A DNA stretch of 64,000 nucleotides from Eulemur rufifrons (Eukaryota; Chordata; Mammalia; Primates; Lemuridae). Shown here one piece after another: positions 23,864 through 36,030 of this stretch (its first letter is position 1; every line of letters begins with the position of its first letter). Made by a program: the position numbers and the translations under genes. The stretch spans positions 48,324,501 to 48,388,500 of the forward strand of contig NC_090989.1 of NCBI RefSeq assembly GCF_041146395.1. The letters run 5' to 3'. The notes beneath the pieces were generated by a model. It made no database searches. It saw only the letters and a list, made by a program, of their open reading frames with translations, and was not told the DNA's origin.

Positions 23864-25188
23864 GTTTGTAAGTGACATCCCTGCTTTGTGATTTGCTTGG
23901 ATTCAAATTTGCATGTGGGAATATAAAATAACAGACAAATGGTATGAACCTAAATGTAAACAGTGTGTATTAAAGATTAGCATTTACTTTTAGAATTATG
24001 ATAGGAAACCAAAAGTTGGAGTTTAAAACTGAATTAAAGATGAATGTAGAATTCAGGCTAGGAATATACAGCATAAATGTGTTACCAACTGTAAACACAG
24101 CTGACCAAATTGAATAATGACAATATTGAACCTGTTTGCTTAAATTTTTGGTACAGAGGAAGTACACTAAAAGATTTATTGTAGATTTATGAAAAGGAAA
24201 CTGAGAAATATCAATTGAGGATATGTATGATAATTTCACTAGGAGTGAGAGAAAAGAGGGAATTTGACTTTAAATATGACGTGTGTTACTGTATCAAATT
24301 TCAGAAGCAAAAAGAAGTACTCATCAAAATTTCAGAAGCAGAAAAAAACACTCATCACCAGCTTCTAGATCACAGGAAGAAATTTGTGGAGGAGATTTAT
24401 TTACCTGGACCAAAAATAAGCATTTAATCGTAGTGAAGAATTACATAGAGTATCCAAAATAATACAATGTCCCATCACAAACTACATTGCAATTGGTTAC
24501 CCAAGAATTCTTCAGAAAAGATGGTTTACACTTAACAGTCAACCAAATACAAAATAAAAGTTGAAATTCTTTTTTTGTTGTTGAAATTAAATGTAGTCTG
24601 AGTGACTATAAGTTTGATCTCACTGTCTGGTAAAAGTCTTTAGCACTCTGAGTGTGAAATCAAATAATTTATAAGGCTTTAGTAACAAACAAGAATCCTT
24701 TCCAAGGTTGATGGGAAGGTTACAAAAATCCTAAAAGGGCTTTGAAAATCACTGACTCAAATAGAAAATTCATGAAAGCTGAGACCAGACCAAATTAAAT
24801 AGGCCCAACTCAACTCAGTATTAAAAAAGATTTTCCAAAAAACACCTCAAGTGAAATACATAGGCAGCAACTTTGTTTGTATACAAAATCACTCAGGTGC
24901 CTCTGGAAATCAGTTACTGTGAAGTGCAAAGCTAAATCTCCCAATTCATACATATATTATTTGAAAATTATGGATAGGATGGCCAAGTGAGCCAAAGAAG
25001 AATAATAATAAAAAAACTGCAGTTATAGAAAATGAATGAGGTTTTCAATTATTTTAACCATTGGAGAGTATTAATTTATATGTGTCTGTAAATACTGATA
25101 GTCTTATTAATTTCCCTTATTGGAAATATATACACCCTATATAATAAATTACTTTGTTCAAAATAATTGAATTTTGTTGTCTTTTCTA
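23864..25188. other. Unassigned stretch
   Basis: No family or exon recognised, apart from a small two-unit tandem repeat at 24297-24358. Confidence 0.4.
24297..24358. repeat. 31-bp tandem duplication, two units
   Basis: Units 24297-24327 and 24328-24358 both start aatttcagaagca and agree at 26 of 31 positions. A local slippage or duplication product of moderate age. Confidence 0.85.
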
Positions 25189-25204
25189 CACTGAAGCTGT
25201 TTTT

Positions 25205-25464
25205 TTTAATACAAATCCCATTATTCTGACTTTAGCCTCCGCATTTGTTGTTGCGTTTTATGTCACTACACTACTTCTCTCAAACATGACCTCAAATTAT
25301 TTGTTTTAGACTTGTCAAGATCAATTATATAAGAAGTTTAATATCATTTTTATGACTGGGACTATTTTTTTAATTCCTATTTCAGCATATTGTGGGGGTA
25401 CAAAAGTTTAGGTTACATATATTGCCCTTGCCCTCCTACCCCCCCGCCCGCCCTCCCCCCCAGT
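25205..25464 (-). mobile_element. L1 3' tail with apparent 3'-transduced segment
   Basis: A 16-bp direct repeat, cactgaagctgttttt, brackets this block (25189-25204 and 25465-25480). Read on the minus strand the insertion starts with a lemur-type L1 3' UTR (25461 down to about 25376), passes an A-rich tract (T-run near 25367-25373 on plus), continues through about 158 bases of non-L1 sequence (25208-25365), and ends in a second A-run (T-run at 25200-25207 on plus). That layout is expected when L1 transcription reads past its own poly(A) signal and carries flanking genomic DNA along. Confidence 0.65.
25439..25461 (-). other. G-quadruplex-type tract in L1 3' UTR
   Basis: Four C-runs of 7, 3, 3 and 7 separated by single bases on the plus strand give four G-runs with one-base loops on the minus strand, the L1 sense strand. 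L1 3' UTRs are known for such polypurine tracts. Confidence 0.85.
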
Positions 25465-25480
25465 CACTGAAGCTGTTTTT

Positions 25481-28400
25481 GAAAAAAAAGTCTAAGAATT
25501 GGTGGAGGTGAAGAGGGAATGGTGGTGGTGGGTGAGAATATGGGAAATGTTTATGACAAGACCTCATTACGTTCATCACCAAATCAAGAAAATGAATGCT
25601 GAAAAAGTTCCAGGAAATGTCACCTAGTCCCATCTCTCTGTCTTTAAGTAAACTTAGTTGACAAAACCATCCCATATTCCTTTTAGTGGCTGGCAGATAA
25701 AAAGATTTTCTAAAGCTTACAGTCAAGGCTTAACAGACCCCTTTGTCAGCAGCTCCTTCCAGATATCTCACTTCAATCCCATAAGCTTTAATTTAAATCC
25801 ATTTGTTCCACTTTGAACACAGAGAAAATAACTTTTTACAATGACCTATAAGAAAATTTAGTACAATTCTAAGAGAGAAAGAACGATAAGTAATATTCAC
25901 AAACTAACTATCACCCCTTCATCTTAGTCTATATAAGGGTTTTATTTTGGTTCAATCTTTAACTCTTTTTACAAAAGTGCCATTAAATTATGGACTTCCA
26001 TTATATTTTCTAAAAAGATATCATTTTTAAAGACTGCAATAAAAATTTTTGAGGGTGAGAGCATCATTGTAAACAGAACAAATAGGCATGTTTCAGCATA
26101 GTGTGGACATCAAAATGACCTTCTTGAGTTAATTATGAGTTAGGCTGGTTGAGAGTCACTGTGCTAGACTGTTACTGTAGTCTTCTTCCTTTCTTCTTCC
26201 CTCCTTTTTTTTCCTTCTGAGACACTATCCTTGTGCTTTAGTTTCTAATTGTTCTGAACCATTAAGTCTTTAAGGGTAAAAAAAAAAGGAATTTCCTAAT
26301 ATATTTATCATTCTATTTAGTATTGCATGGGACACATGTTAATTCTACTTGCATCACTCAAATATTATGAAAAGAGAATTTAGATTCAACCCTGAAGGTT
26401 GTACAATACTTTATTTTGCAGATATTTAGCATTTATTGTTCACTCTATTTATTTAGTTAGTTATTTACTTGTGTGACATTTCAAATAGCTTAATTTTATC
26501 TTTTGCATTTGGAAATTTAAGGTCATTGAAACATCAGGGATTGGATTTAAACAGGCACAAAGAGTTTTATATATCTCATTTTTTGAGGCAGATTAGGTTG
26601 ACTTCTTGTCTTTTGATGTAAAGAATTATGCTAAAACTTGCCTGGAATAGATAGAATTCGGGCTGTTTTTCCATGAAATTATATTTCATAGAAAACTGGA
26701 CATAAAATTTTCCTATGTGGATTGTAATATTTATCTACACATTTGGTTATTTTTCACTTGCCTTTTTAAGGAATATTATATTGGTTTTTAAGATAAAAAT
26801 TATTATTGAAACTTTAAAATAGTTTAAAGGAATAAGTCTTCTACTATGTCATATATTTAACATGTTTTTCACACTTAGAAAAATAATATTCTATTTTATT
26901 CTCAGAATTATTTTCTAGTATTTTTCAATTTTGAAAGGAGCTATAAATAAGTAAAAAAAGAAAAAAGATAACTTGGTGTCTATCTTGAAGGAGGATGGGC
27001 TGAAGGGGATTTTAAAACATACGTTTTCTTGTATTTGAAAGCATGCTAGGTCATTACTGATAATCAACTGTTATTAAACTCTTGATAAGGAAGGACAAAT
27101 TCTTATTGACTGCTATGAAGTTATACAAGTCAATATCTCTAAAGACTTTTTGATATAAGAATGGGAAACATTGATATTTGTCTCCACGGAAATTTATACT
27201 TCTATTTAAAAAAAGCATTTTTATTGTACAAGAAAATCTTGCTCATTACAGAAGAATCAGCACTAAACTGTGGGGCCAACACTTGCCTCCAGTCCTCAGG
27301 CCTGACTGTTGAGACTGACTCAGACATACCACGTGCTTTTATTCCCCTTCATTGTCCCTCATAACAATTTAGATCCTTCCCAATCTACACAATTGAGTTT
27401 AGGTCCTTTTAAGTTCATTGAGTCCATATAAAATTGTGAACACAGTTTGACTACTTTCCCAAGGAGGCTACTCTATTTTCATGTAAATAGGAGATAGCTG
27501 GAGATAGGTACTTTGATGAGGGGGAGGTGAACTTATCTACAGTCGCAAAGTCCTATCTAGTCATAGCACCAAACTGTGCATGAGTATCCAGTTTCTCTCT
27601 ACTTCACACATGCTGGAAGATGATAAACACATGTGATTTGACCTGGCTAATAAAATATAAATGGAAAATGTAGTGTATCACTTCTAGGATGGAAACATTT
27701 AAAAAGTGGCAAGTAGAGCTCCAACTTTCCTCCCTCCTGGGTTGACCTAGTTGTGGAACCAGATGGTTTTACAACTTTCAAGAAACATTAATAGAAGGAT
27801 GTACAGATGTTCTGTGGCTAAATGCCTGGCAACATTTTTATTCTAATCTTCATCCAACCAGCTAATTACCAGGATGGTTCAATTTTTTTCCTGGTACAGT
27901 AACAGCATCAATTTGAGGCTTTGAGGTTTAGATTTCCTCTAAATACTGATTTTAGAATTTTTATTTCTCCAGATTGATGGTTTTAGGTTTTTACCTCTGT
28001 ATTATCTGCGATAGTAAGTATTTCAATGGATGTGTTCACCGTAAACCGTAGGGGGACTGCTTTGGCATACATGGCAGGAAATATTTGATTCAGTTTCCTG
28101 ACAAACTGGATGAGATTTCTCTTATAATGAGCATTCACGCTGCCAATGAACATGCCATATGTTTAGACACATGGTTTTACTTTTATGATCTTTAAAACTT
28201 AATTTATTTTATATAGCCCATGGCTGAGATAATCATTTATAGGTTTCTGAGTACTAGGATTGGTGTCAGGTTTGAAAGTGCTCTGCTTTGGGCAGGAATG
28301 AAAGTGTTGCTTCACTGTAAGGCGTGCATTCAGAGAAACATATATATTATCATCAGAAGGAAACTTCTCAGCAAGTACATTTTTTATTAGTACTTGATGG

Positions 28401-28894
28401 TGGTGTAAAATACTGTATAGGATAGATGTAAGGGAAATGTTACCCACATATTGATTTAGAGAGACAGCATTATAGATTATATTATAGGCAGCCATCCTGT
28501 GCATTATTGCTCCGTGTCATTTTTAAAATGCATATTGTATAGATTGATGTTTTTTAAAAAGATTATTTTCCCCTTATTTTAAGCTTGCTCATTTTTGCAT
28601 CAGAGTGCTATTAGGATAAATGAATGAACTTTAGAAGGAAGGGAAAAAATAATTTAAATGAATTAGTATTCAACCTCTATTCATAACTGCTTATTTTTAA
28701 ATGAAGAAATAAAAATTTTAAATTTCCATGTTTCTAATGTTTTAAATTACAAAATATTAAATATGTATTAGTTTTGCTAATCTTTTCTTTACATATACAT
28801 TTGCAAGCAACAATAACAGAGATTTTAATACTTTGACAAAAATTTTTAAAGGTGGTAGAACAATTATAATTTTTCGCATTGATTATCATTTTTC
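25481..28894. other. Unassigned, repeat-poor stretch
   Basis: About 3.4 kb in which I recognise no transposon with confidence. A piece near 26135-26155 ('ggttgagagtcactgtgctaga') may be the end of a hAT MITE. No exon supported. Confidence 0.4.
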
Positions 28895-29410
28895 TTTTTT
28901 TTGAAAACAGCTTTATTGAGGTATAATTGATATACAAAGGACAGCACATGTCTAATGTGTATAATTTTATGAGTTTGAATATATGCAAACAGCCATGAAG
29001 CTGTCATAATAATCAAGGTAATAAACATATCCAACACCTCCCAAAGTTTCCCTGTGTCTCTTGGTTTGTTTGTTTTTGATTGATAGGAACAATTAATATA
29101 AGATATATCCTCTTGAAACCTTTGAGGTACACAATACTGTATTGTTAACTAGAGACATTATGTTGTATGGCAGATCTCTATAATATATTCATCTAGTACA
29201 ACTGAAGCTTTATACTCATTGAACAATAACTTCCCATTCCCCCATCCCCAGGCCCTGGAAACCACTATTATATTCTCTGTTACTGTGAATTTGAATATTA
29301 TAGATACCTCATATAAGTGGAATCATGAAGTATTTGTCCTTCTGTGGTTGGCTTATTTCACTGGGCTTGATGTACTTCAGGTTCATGACTGCTTTTTGTC
29401 TAATGATTAT
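28895..29410 (-). repeat. L1M-class 3' UTR fragment
   Basis: 'cagctttattgaggtataattgatatacaa', 'cccattcccccatccccaggccctggaaaccac' and 'ataagtggaatcatgaagtatttgtccttctgtgg...ttatttcactgggc' are the minus-strand 3' region of old mammalian L1. About 500 bases, non-coding. Confidence 0.85.
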
Positions 29411-29469
29411 GTAAAATTCCACTTGGCTATCTTGAGGATGAAGTTACTTTTTTCTTTGAATACTATATA

Positions 29470-31655
29470 AACTAAAACAATTCTTTAATCCCAAAAGAAC
29501 ACACAGAAAACTCACAATACTAGTTCTTGGTTCTAAAGCAATAGATACATAGAGACCCTTCTGTTGCTAGCCAATGTGCTAGAGAAGAAACAATGAGTGA
29601 TACAGTCTTCCCCTCAAGACTCCAATAGCTACTTGGTTTGACAAGGACCAACAGATGGCCAAAATATCAAATTGAAAATGAGGCATTATAGCATATAATG
29701 TTTATTGTATGTACCAGAATGCTTAAAAAATTTAGCTAGAATAAACTCTTGATGGATAATATGATTAAAGGTTTCAATCCTGGCAATATAGGAGAACTAG
29801 CAGTTGAGGGTGTAGAATTTTGATTTCACTGTGGAGACTTATTCTTCCTGGTTTTACAAAACAAGATAAAGGAGTCCTAAATTTTGTAAATTTTATTAAT
29901 TTTTCCAGTAAATCCAATTAACAGTCTTTCTCATTTTAATCTTAAAATATTTGGCTGAATAAAGCATCCAAGTGAGACTCCCTCTGCCCATGCAAGGCTT
30001 CTAAAAATCCTGCAAATTATTATTAATTATTTTATATTTATTAAATCAAAAGGAATGATCTGATTGACCCTACAAGAGCATGGATATTTCATTTCAAAAA
30101 GCAGAGCCCTCTGCTCCAAGTAATGTATACAGCAATTAGTTGGATTTCCTAAACAAATGGTACTGCTTCTTGGCATTAGTCTAATCTTGAATATTGAGCT
30201 TAATATTTATTCAAGGGATAGGCAGGTTTTAAAGACAGCTTTTACTCTAGCTGCATTCTTTATTACCTCATGGAAACATCCAACAGGAAAATAAATTTAT
30301 TGCTTTTTTAAGTGTCTACTTCTGTGACCAACTCTTGGTTATATGCTGGGGCAGTTACAGTTACAGACCTATTTTCCTCTCTTAGAAAGCTGTACGTTAG
30401 TGGTAGTGCAGTAGTTGCAGCTAAAAGAAGGTTCCTCTGATATCGTTTAAAATAGTTAAGTTTTCAAAGGGGTAAATAGATATGTTCTGTTCTCCTTCCT
30501 TAAAAATGTTTTTCTTTAGTGATCTGATGCCACTTTTGATTAGTAGACACATAAATGCCCATTATAATTTTATCAGCTTGAATTTGATTTGTTCAGAAAC
30601 AATCTACCCTGCTTCTTAATGTTTTTCCGAGAAAAATACACAACTGATTCTAAAACAGAGCCAATTACCTCTGATAGACTTTCCCCTGCTTTTAACAGTT
30701 TTCTAAAAGACAAAGCTGTAAAATAAATTACCTCATTTGGTTACTTTGCTGTTCTTTTATAAGCAGTTTAGAAGTTATTTTTCTCAAAAGTAGGCATACT
30801 ATGGATATACTACTGGGAGTTTATTTTGCCTGAGGCAGTTCTCTGTTTATAATTACCTCATTTTTAAAAAATAAAATAATTTACTTTATGTTTTATGGAT
30901 TAGAATCTTGGACACTTGACCTCTAATTTGCCTATGGATTGGGCTATACTTAATAAACTTTTCTGTAGAGAATACTTGTCATCACTACAGCATAAAGATG
31001 CGATGGCCATATATTTACGTAACTATCACTATTAGACACCTCAGCTTCTACAAAATGACTTTACCTCACAGTTTTTTTTTTTTTTGTTAAGAATGATATT
31101 CATGCTCACATGGCCACATGGAATTATTATCCCCAGACTTCTTTGCTAAGAGTCAAATCAAGTTCTGACATTCATTTTTCAAAATATCATTTGAAGGAAA
31201 GACTATTCAAGGAGGATTGCTTAAAAGTCAGACAACCCCTCTCATTTTACAGATAATATAAATTATATTCCTAGAAGAAGCCAAAACAACAGAAAGCATG
31301 CCATCTAGATCATTAGCACCCCTTTGCAAAATTGCTTCATCTGAATTGCTTTTCTGAATTGGGCTCTGGTATGATGCCATCAGCCTATATTGAGAATTGA
31401 AGTTGTCACTATACTTGTTATATGACTGCTGTTTATTTCATTATACAATGGCCTTTATATCAGGAGACCTAGAAGAAATTACTGCCTGGTCTTACCACCA
31501 AGATAAATTATTTGTTTTCTGAGTAATTGGTTTATTTTATCTATTTTAAATTATAAATTATAATACTGATAATTGTATCTTCTCAAAAAGGATTGAATTT
31601 TTTTTTCTCCCCAAATATTTGTTTGTTACTTTCTATGAGCAAAGTGCAATGATTA
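29470..31655. other. Unassigned, repeat-poor stretch
   Basis: About 2.2 kb without a nameable repeat. A 12-base near-match to the CTCF core (ccaacagatggc, 29648-29659) lies here. A T-run at about 31073-31085 has no recognised element beside it. Confidence 0.4.
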
Positions 31656-31669
31656 CCCCTGAAGTTTTT

Positions 31670-32005
<336 letters not shown>

Positions 32006-32019
32006 TGAAGTTTTTCAGT

Positions 32020-32080
32020 TTGTTAACAATAGCTAGTACTTATTAAGTCCTTCCTACGTGGCAGCAATATTCTAAGCAGG
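32020..32080 (-). repeat. MIR, right part, split by a provirus
   Basis: 'acaatagctagtacttattaagtccttcctacgtggcagc...ttctaagc' is the start of a minus-strand MIR. It continues at 33627 across the inserted MaLR provirus. Confidence 0.75.
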
Positions 32081-32330
32081 TGCTATGGTCTGAAAGTCCC
32101 TCCAGATTCATATGTTGAAGCTTAATAGCCAATTTTATAGTTATAAGAGGTGGGGCCTTTAGGAGGTGACTAAATCATGAAGGCAGAGCCCCCACGAATG
32201 AGATTAGAGACCTTATTAAAGGGTTTGAGGGGGAAAGTTCACCCTTTTCATCCCTTCTGCCATGTGAGAACACAGTGACATCCACCCTCTGGGGGATGTA
32301 GCAACAAGGCACCTTCTTGAAAGGGACACC
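32081..32330 (+). repeat. 5' LTR of MaLR provirus, 3'-truncated
   Basis: Begins tgctatggtctgaaagtc and aligns with the 3' LTR through 'aggatgtagcaacaagg' type sequence, then stops matching near 32330, where internal sequence begins. The poly(A) and U5-like end is missing. Confidence 0.8.
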
Positions 32331-33226
32331 TCAAGTCTCTGCTCCCTGTATTTCTGTGTAGTGCTCTTTGGCCACCACACCTGTGACTCAGGTAGGCCAA
32401 GGTGCAGTTTGAGGCTCTGCACTGGAGGGCAAAAGTGGACAACCACATGATGCTAACTCTGCAGGCATGCAGAGTACACAAGATGTAGAGGCGTGGCTAC
32501 CTCCACCCAGATTTCAAAGGATGCCCCAGAAAGCCTTAGGGCCTGGGCAGAGAATTGCCACTGGGGTGGACCACTGCAGACAGCCCCAACTAGGCAATGC
32601 CCAGCAGGACCATGTGATCATGGCCAGGGCAGAGAACCCCTGCTAGGAAAATGCTTAGTGGAGTCACACGGGCAGGACCACCTCCAAGACCTCAGACTTG
32701 TAGAGCCACCAGCGTGTAACACAGGCCTGGGAGAGCCACAAGCACCCAACTCCTACCCCCGAGGTCTACTGTGTGGGCTACACCCAGTAAAGCTGTGGGG
32801 GTGGGGCCCCAGGAGCCTTGAGGGCCCAACATTTCCCCCAGTATGTGTGGAAGGGTAGACACGGAGTCAAAGGAAATTATTCTCAAGCCTCAAGATTTGG
32901 TGTTATATGACTTGTTGGGTTTTCAATCTACTTGGGTCCTGTTACTCCTTTCTTCTTGTCTACGTCTCCCTTTTGGAATGGGAATGTCTACCCTATGCCT
33001 GTTCCACCACTGTATTTTGAAAGCACATCATCTGCTTGATTTCACAGGCTCACAGCTGAAGGAGAATTCACCTCAGGATAACCTTGAGCCTCACCCACAT
33101 CTGATTTAGATGAGACTCTGAATTCTAGACTTTTGAGTTGATGCTGGAAGATTTGGGGGGTTATTGGGGTAAAATGAATGTATTTTGCATTTGAGAAGGA
33201 CGTGTATTTTGAGGTCAGGGATAAAA
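32331..33226 (+). other. MaLR internal (gag-like remnant) region, non-coding
   Basis: GC-rich block with 'gatttcaaaggatgccccag', 'gagccaccagcgtgtaac', 'aaagctgtgggggtgggg', 'ggaatgggaatgtctacc' and 'ttgatttcacaggctcacag', which I know from MaLR/THE1-type internal sequence lying just before the 3' LTR. A 121-codon open frame occurs at 32493-32858, but it matches no gag or pol motif and I regard it as chance within GC-rich sequence. Confidence 0.7.
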
Positions 33227-33626
33227 TGCTATATGGTCTGAATGTTCCCCAAAATTCACGTGTTGAAACTTAATTGCCAGTGTAATAATATTAAGAGGTG
33301 GGATCTTTAAGAAGTGATTAGGGCATGACGGCTCTGCCCTCATGAATGGGATTAGTGTCTAATAAAAGGACTGGAGAGAACTAGGTAGGCTGCTTTTGCT
33401 CTTCCATCCCTTCTGCCATGTGAGGGCATAAAATTCATCTTTTTTGCAGGATGTAGCAACAAGGTGACATCTTGGAAGCAGAAAACAGCCTTCATCAGAT
33501 GTTGAACATGCCAGGGCCATGATCTTGGACTTCCCAGCACCCAGAACTATAAGAAATAAATTTCCATTATTTATAAATTACCAAGTTTGTGGTATTTTCT
33601 TATAAAAGCTTAAACTTACTAAGAGT
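33227..33626 (+). repeat. 3' LTR of MaLR provirus
   Basis: About 400 bases from tgctatatggtctgaatg to 'taaacttactaagagt', with the typical 'ggacttcccagcacccagaac' and 'aagaaataaatttccatt' poly(A)-signal region (AATAAA near 33555). Confidence 0.85.
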
Positions 33627-33800
33627 GCAGGCTAATGTATTAACTCTTTACTCTTATTAACCCCATTTTATAGATGAGGAAACTGAGTTGGTAAGAGACT
33701 CTAACAGATTTGAGAAACTTGTCCAAAGATACACAACTTGAAGTATAGGAGCTCTCATTTAAGCTCAATCTAATTTGGCCACTATGTTATGTTGTCCCTC
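33627..33800 (-). repeat. MIR, left part, after provirus
   Basis: 'taacccc attttatagatgaggaaactgag' and 'cttgtccaaagatacacaactt' continue the minus-strand MIR begun at 32020-32080. Confidence 0.8.
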
Positions 33801-33823
33801 AATTCAATGACTTTTTTTTGGCA

Positions 33824-33866
33824 TCATATCTCATCTCATATCATATATAATATCATATCATATTAC
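33824..33866. repeat. (ATCAT)n-like degenerate simple repeat
   Basis: Repeated 'atcatat' units with substitutions. Confidence 0.8.
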
Positions 33867-35059
33867 CTATAAAATTTGGAGCTATGCACAGAGGCTTTAT
33901 AAATCAATTATTAAATGTCACTCCCAAGTTTGGAATACATATTAGTCACTCAGTAAATATTAATTTACTAACCTAGAGAATGTTAAGGCACAGTGCAGAA
34001 GGTATATGGATCCTACATCTAAAAGTTTATAAAGTCAGTGTTATGTTATTATAAACACATGTGCATCTAAAAGCAAGTATAATATAATCATAGGTTAAAC
34101 TGAGGCAGAGGGTAGATTAGACTCTATTGACTGATTTAGGAAACAATATAAATAGAAAACAATAGCTATCACAACCAGTTCTTCAAAGGGGCATCCCATG
34201 ATGGATATGTTACTTGTGAAAAGATTTCTCCTATATTTGAGAAAGAGAAATCAAACAGTGCCTTACCCATAAGTAGTGTTCAAAGTGTTTTGGTTAAGTA
34301 AAAATAAAAAGACAAGAAATATAAAAATTGGTTTTTCTTATAAAACATATATATTTGCTACAGTGAAGTTCATCTCCAGTACTATGACCCTTATTCTTTC
34401 AGATAGGTTAGTCTTGAATATATTTATTTCATTTCTCAGAAAAGTTTGCAATACACACCATAGAACTTTGGTTGTTTGGCAGCTGTACACATTGTACAGC
34501 TCTACCATATTTCATAAATGTGATGAATTTAATTTTTCAAGAACAAATGCAAAAAGATTGTTGCATTTCCTCCAGTCTTAGAGTTTAAAAAGGTTGAGTT
34601 TCAGACTAAGATAACCACAGAAATTTGATACATAAACTTCTATAAATTTTAAGCTTGAACTCATGAAAAACAAATGCTAACTAGTAGCAGGAGGCTGATT
34701 AGTGCTCAACCAAAATGTATCAGAAGTTGAGAACTCCCACATTAGGGCTTTTTAGAGGAAGCATTTGACTAATTTAAATTTGTTCAAAGCTGAAAGCTGG
34801 TCGAGCTCTTATGCAATCCAGATTTTTATTCAGTGTGTTTCTGGGAGAAGTCTTTCCCAGACAATATGGAACAATCAGAGTGGGAAGGAGTTTTGCTCCC
34901 TGGAATCATTTTCCAAAAAGTAATTTCAGGAGGACAAATAAAACTCCATTATTCTCCCACAGAGTTCAATCTCATGAATTTCTGAACTTAGAAAATCAAT
35001 GATAGGCTTTCTTTTATTTCTACGCATTTATCAAGTAAAAAGAACAAAAATATCTTTCT
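33867..35059. other. Unassigned stretch
   Basis: No family or exon recognised. A perfect 9-bp stem with a 3-base loop (agctgtaca/tgtacagct) lies at 34481-34501. Confidence 0.4.
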
Positions 35060-35205
35060 GAGAATGTATGAATGTGTCATTAATTTCATTCAACCAGTAT
35101 TCTCTGAATATCTGTACCAGACACTGTTCTAGGATCTTGAGACACACTAGTGAACAGAACAAAGTTCCTGCCCTCACGACGCTTCCCACATAACTAGGCT
35201 GATTA
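35060..35205 (-). repeat. L2 3'-end fragment
   Basis: 'cattcaaccagtattctctgaatatctgtaccagacactgttctaggat...agtgaacagaacaaagttcctgccctcacg' is a clear minus-strand L2 3' end. Confidence 0.8.
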
Positions 35206-35439
35206 ACAATTCATGATAATGCGACTATGAACTAGACTAAAGAGTAACACGAAGAATCTGTTTTCTAAGCAAAGTAATTGCATAAAGAAAATGAGCAAAA
35301 TGATTTCTAACTTTGTAAGAATAAAAAAACCAAGAACCTATATTTATTTTTTTCCTATGATTAATGAGGTATAATAATTCAATTTCCAAATATAGCTCTT
35401 GAATTCTGTTTCACTGTAAACTGTGAACTTCAAGCTTAT

Positions 35440-35760
35440 AGAACCATTTGTAATTCTCTTTAGGTCATGTTCTCTTTGAGTCTGTCCCTTTGTCCACTTC
35501 CTGGCACTCAACTAATATACATATCTCTTCCACTTCCAATCTCACCTCTCCTTTACCTGGTTAATGGTTATCATTCTCCAACACTCATCTCAGACATCAG
35601 TACCTGCAGAGAACCTTTTCAGTCCTTAGTATACTTTATCACATGATACTTATTTGACATTCTTCTAATAGCTGTGAGGGACCAAATTTAACTTTGTATT
35701 ATCATTGTTCAACACAGCACTTGGAACATGATCAGATTCAGTAGGTAAGACTTGAAGATT
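35440..35760 (+). repeat. L2 fragment
   Basis: 'cctttacctggttaatggttatcattctcc', 'cagagaaccttttcagtcc' and 'gggaccaaatttaactttgtattatcattg' match the plus-strand L2 3' half. This lies in the opposite orientation to the adjacent L2 at 35060. Confidence 0.55.
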
Positions 35761-35919
35761 GACTTTGATGGCCATCTGATATTCAGATCCTTCCACAATT
35801 TGAATTCTGTTTATCTTTTCAGCCTTATTTCTGCAGTAGGTTCATACTTGACAAATTGATCAATTTCAACCAAACTCATCTGTTTCCAATTCTTTGAATA
35901 TGGCTTGTGCATCTTTGTC

Positions 35920-36030
35920 CATGTCATTCCTAAAGAATATTCAATAAGATTCTACCCATATGTCAAATCTCAACTTTAATTCCACTTATTCCATGAAGTC
36001 TTCTCTGATTCTTTGAATTTATGTAGTACT
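35920..36030 (+). repeat. L2 fragment
   Basis: 'tcaaatctcaactttaattccacttattccatgaagtcttctctgatt' matches L2 sequence just upstream of its 3' end. Confidence 0.5.

Larger units (their letters stand above)
32081..33626 (+). mobile_element. MaLR (MLT1-class) provirus with both LTRs
   Basis: Two LTR copies in direct orientation enclose about 900 bases of internal sequence. The 5-bp duplication gcagg flanks the whole (32076-32080 and 33627-33631), so it is one insertion event. The 5' LTR lacks its last ~150 bases, whereas the 3' LTR is complete. MaLR elements are non-autonomous relatives of ERVL and are not expected to encode envelope or polymerase; I see no retroviral protein motifs. Confidence 0.88.

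Noticed and set aside
31073..31085. T-run as the tail of a minus-strand retroposon
   Set aside because: No SINE, LINE or duplication could be identified beside it.
32493..32858. 121-codon open frame as a host gene or retroviral gene
   Set aside because: It lies inside MaLR internal sequence, has no protein-family motif, and GC-rich composition explains the lack of stops.
33824..33866. ATCAT-type repeat as a CRISPR or regular array
   Set aside because: Units are short, degenerate and without spacers; it is a simple repeat.
34481..34501. 9-bp hairpin as a miRNA precursor or terminator
   Set aside because: Stem too short and loop of three bases; expected by chance at this scale.
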